Positions 5,864-7,748 of a stretch of 7,748 nucleotides of DNA are shown here, piece by piece. The stretch's first letter is position 1; each line of letters starts with the position of its first letter. Below the pieces are notes generated by a model. The model did no database searches, was not told the origin of the DNA, and worked only from the letters and a program-made list of their open reading frames with translations. This stretch comes from an uncultured bacterium (GTDB lineage Bacteria; Bacteroidota; Bacteroidia; Bacteroidales; Muribaculaceae), in assembly GCA_946184715.1 (NCBI GenBank), contig CAMHGU010000103.1, positions 1 through 7,748 of the forward strand. Reading direction: 5' to 3'. The position numbers were made by a program, and so were the translations under genes.

Positions 5864-7402
5864 ATGAATACCGAACAATCCGACGACAGGAAGAAGACGC
5901 TCAATGAGCGGCGGCGCTTCGCCGGCGCTGTGCTCGGGCCGCTGCTGGCCATCATAGTGTGGTATATCCCGATTGAGGCGCTGAGCAGCAACGCCCACGA
6001 CCTTCTGGCCATAATGACCCTCGTGGCGATATGGTGGATAACGGAGCCGGTGCCTATACCGGTGACGTCGATGGTAGGGCCCACGCTCTGTGTGCTCTTC
6101 GGCGTGGCGTCGGTGGGCGAGGCCTTTGCCGCCTTTGCCAACCCTATGATATTCCTCTTCCTCGGCGGCTTCCTGATAGCCAAAGGAATGATGGTCAACG
6201 GGCTCGACAAGCGCATTGCCTACGGCATAATGTCGATGCGCTGGGTGGGCGACTCGCCGCGGCGTATCTTTCTGGCCATCGGCATAGCCTGCATGGTGTG
6301 CTCGGGCTGGATAAGCAACACGGCTACGGCGGCGATGATGTTTCCCATCGCGCTCGGCCTCTTGGAGTCGATACGCGAGATGCTGGCGGCCAACGGCAAG
6401 CATATCGACCTCGGCAATTACAAATACGCCACGGGCCTGATGCTGATGACGGCCTACGCCTGCTCGATAGGCGGCGTGCTGACCCCCATCGGCACCCCGC
6501 CCAATATCATAATGCTCGGCTTCCTCGATAAGCTGGCGCCCGATGCCCCCGATGTGTCGTTCTTCCAGTGGATGATATGGGGCTCGGTGGCTATGGTGGC
6601 CTATTTCATTGTGACCTACGTGGTGCTGTGGCGAATGTTCCCGGCCGATATCAAGCATATCAAAGGCGCTCGAGAGTACATACAGGAGCGCAAGGACAAG
6701 CTCGGCAAGTGGAACCGCGCGCAGCGCAACACCCTCTTCGCCTTCAGCGTAGCTGTGATTCTATGGGTGGCTCCGAGCGTGCTGAGCCTCATAGGTGGGC
6801 CTCACTCCGAGATAATGAAATTCTACGACAGTCATTTTCCTGAAGCGATAGCGGCTATGGTGGGCGGACTGCTGCTCTTCTTCCTGCCCACCGACTGGAA
6901 GAACGGCGAGATGACCCTCAGCTGGAAGGACGGCATGGCCGGAATAGAGTGGGGCACGCTGCTGCTCTTCGGCGGTGGCCTCGCTATGGGCGGCCTGATG
7001 TACACCACGGGCCTCTCTGATTGGATAGGCGACTGCATGAAGGAGCTGATGGGCGGCAACCCGTCGGAGGTGGTGCTCATCGCGGTGTTCTGCACCGCCG
7101 GGCTGCTCCTGTCCGAGTTCACCTCCCACACTGCGGCCATCAACCTGATGGGCACCATAGGCATAGGCACTGCCGCCTCGCTGGGATTCAGCCCCATCCC
7201 CGTGGCCGTGGGGCTGGCATTGGCCTCCTCGCTCGGCTTTATGATGCCCGTCTCCACTCCGCCCAACGCCATCGTCTATGCCTCGGGCTATGTACCTCTC
7301 ACCAAGATGATGAAATCAGGCTTCATCATCGACGTCATAGGCATCGCCTGCATCACCATCCCGATAGTGCTTTTCATCGTCAAAGCCGTGATGGGCCTGT
7401 GA
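5864..7402 (+). CDS. Sodium:anion symporter, DASS/SLC13 family (dicarboxylate or sulfate type)
   Basis: A 512-residue inner-membrane symporter of the divalent anion:sodium symporter family, whose members couple sodium to uptake of succinate, malate, citrate or sulfate. The two inverted-repeat halves are recognisable. The first has FLFLGGFLIAKGM, the SNT motif at 151-153 (ISNTATAAMM) and TPIGTPPNIIM. The second has LLLFGGGLAMGGLM, SHT at 421-423 where SNT is usual, and MPVSTPPNAIV. A charged cytoplasmic loop (EYIQERKDKLGKWNRAQRN) separates the halves. Residues 151-153 align closely in number with Vibrio VcINDY Ser150-Asn151-Thr152. I start at the ATG at 5864, not 5795, because a -7 box lies between them and the preferred N-terminus MNTEQSDDRKKTLNERRRF is a normal charged cytoplasmic leader. 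It is divergent from the cell-wall operon and appears monocistronic. Substrate is not determined; a C4-dicarboxylate is most likely for a gut-type Bacteroidales. Confidence 0.92.
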   Translation: MNTEQSDDRKKTLNERRRFAGAVLGPLLAIIVWYIPIEALSSNAHDLLAIMTLVAIWWITEPVPIPVTSMVGPTLCVLFGVASVGEAFAAFANPMIFLFLGGFLIAKGMMVNGLDKRIAYGIMSMRWVGDSPRRIFLAIGIACMVCSGWISNTATAAMMFPIALGLLESIREMLAANGKHIDLGNYKYATGLMLMTAYACSIGGVLTPIGTPPNIIMLGFLDKLAPDAPDVSFFQWMIWGSVAMVAYFIVTYVVLWRMFPADIKHIKGAREYIQERKDKLGKWNRAQRNTLFAFSVAVILWVAPSVLSLIGGPHSEIMKFYDSHFPEAIAAMVGGLLLFFLPTDWKNGEMTLSWKDGMAGIEWGTLLLFGGGLAMGGLMYTTGLSDWIGDCMKELMGGNPSEVVLIAVFCTAGLLLSEFTSHTAAINLMGTIGIGTAASLGFSPIPVAVGLALASSLGFMMPVSTPPNAIVYASGYVPLTKMMKSGFIIDVIGIACITIPIVLFIVKAVMGL

Positions 7403-7471
7403 CGACCGGCCCGGTGCAGTGGTTGAGGTCAGAAAATCGGCATCAGTGATGCGGCATTGGAGTAAAATTTG

Positions 7472-7479
7472 TAACTTTG
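7472..7479 (+). promoter_or_regulatory. -7 box upstream of the DUF3791 gene
   Basis: TAACTTTG is an exact TAnnTTTG match 48 bp before the ATG at 7528, in the 125-bp gap after the symporter. A TTG at 7457-7459 is too close (12 bp) to be its -33 box. An overlapping AATTTG just upstream gives the region the typical AT-rich look of a Bacteroidales promoter. Confidence 0.5.
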
Positions 7480-7527
7480 TGATGTCGGGCGGCGGCCTTT
7501 CGGTGACCGCCATAGAATAAAGGTACT

Positions 7528-7743
7528 ATGAACGAAGAGGTACTGAGATTTGTCACATATTGCATAAGCATTCTTGCCGGCCATCTTAAGATGTCGCAGC
7601 AAGAGGTGTATCGTCGGCTCAAGAGCTCGGGAATACTATACGATTATATAGTGCCATCGTATGATGTGCTTCACACATTCGGCTCGCGTTACCTGATTGA
7701 GGACATCACCGGTTATATGCGAGAGAAAGGAGTGCTTGAGTAA
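7528..7743 (+). CDS. DUF3791 family small protein
   Basis: A 71-residue soluble protein that I recognise as DUF3791 from its overall pattern: an N-terminal helix with a cysteine (EVLRFVTYCISILAGHL), a middle MSQQEVYRRLKSSGIL, then DYIVPSYDVLHTFGSRYLIEDITGYMREKGV at the C-terminus, the most conserved part of the family (YDVLHT and IEDI). There is no signal peptide, membrane segment or catalytic motif. The biochemical function is unknown. From memory, family members are often found in short cassettes beside DUF3990, an ADP-ribosyltransferase-like family, which suggests an antitoxin-like or partner role; this is inference. By hand count about 45% of its bases are G or C, clearly below the roughly 60% of neighbouring genes, as in accessory DNA. 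It has its own -7 box, and its stop overlaps the next ATG. Confidence 0.82.
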   Translation: MNEEVLRFVTYCISILAGHLKMSQQEVYRRLKSSGILYDYIVPSYDVLHTFGSRYLIEDITGYMREKGVLE

Positions 7744-7748
7744 TGATA
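7743..7748 (+). CDS. Start of a further gene, translationally coupled to DUF3791 (window edge)
   Basis: The DUF3791 stop is part of TAATG, so an ATG at 7743-7745 overlaps the stop by one base, and the next codon is ATA (Ile). Such overlaps are typical of coupled gene pairs. Only two codons are visible, so identity cannot be read. A start with Met-Ile would fit a DUF3990 protein, which as I recall commonly begins with M-I/K-L-Y-H-G, but this is only a prediction. Confidence 0.35.

Noticed and set aside
7405..7415. ACCGGCCCGGT palindrome right after the symporter stop, considered as terminator
   Set aside because: At most a 4-bp stem can form with a 3-nt loop, and no T-run follows.
7440..7452. 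GCATCAGTGATGC inverted repeat, considered as terminator or operator
   Set aside because: It folds only into a 5-bp stem with a 3-nt loop, lacks a T-tract and is short enough to be chance; without comparative data I do not call it.
1..7748. Search for tRNA, rRNA, CRISPR arrays, riboswitches and insertion sequences
   Set aside because: Nearly all of the window is covered by recognised genes; the intergenic regions are short and hold no cloverleaf, repeat-spacer pattern, terminal inverted repeats or known riboswitch core that I can see.

Overview
The window looks like a chromosomal segment from a member of the Bacteroidota, most likely order Bacteroidales. Three lines point there. Intergenic regions carry TAnnTTTG boxes, the -7 element of the Bacteroidota housekeeping sigma factor. 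Starts lack clear Shine-Dalgarno sequences. The proteins have a Bacteroidales character: a SpoIID/LytB protein without a leader, an AmpG-like MFS carrier and a DUF3791 protein. GC is high for the group (roughly 58-60% in the main genes, estimated by eye), so a Muribaculaceae-like or Rikenellaceae-like source is possible, but I cannot fix the genus.

Layout. Positions 1-5700 hold five minus-strand genes that read as one operon, in transcription order: a SpoIID/LytB-domain protein (4360-5700), an AmpG-type muropeptide permease (2940-4298), a GT4-type glycosyltransferase (1689-2936), a COG0731-type radical SAM protein (900-1679) and an LD-carboxypeptidase of family S66 (884 to 1, cut by the window edge). 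Gaps are 61, 3, 9 and 15 bp. A full TTG-N20-TAAATTTG promoter sits upstream of the first gene, and a 7-bp stem-loop would lie at the very 5' end of its mRNA. A weaker internal -7 box precedes ampG.

The 163-bp region 5701-5863 is a divergent promoter region. On the plus strand it serves a DASS/SLC13 sodium:anion symporter (5864-7402), whose second SNT motif reads SHT. After a 125-bp intergenic stretch with another -7 box comes a DUF3791 small protein (7528-7743), visibly poorer in GC. Its stop overlaps a further ATG (TAATG) that begins the next, unseen gene.

How the genes work together (inference). AmpG would import anhydro-muropeptides, LdcA would trim the terminal D-Ala from the tetrapeptide in the cytoplasm, and the SpoIID-like protein, which shows no export signal, may act on the imported glycan or peptide fragments. 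The glycosyltransferase and radical SAM enzyme are unexplained partners. The symporter is probably a separate carbon-acid transporter. The DUF3791 gene looks like the first half of a small accessory, possibly toxin-antitoxin-like, pair. No RNA genes, CRISPR arrays or insertion sequences were seen.
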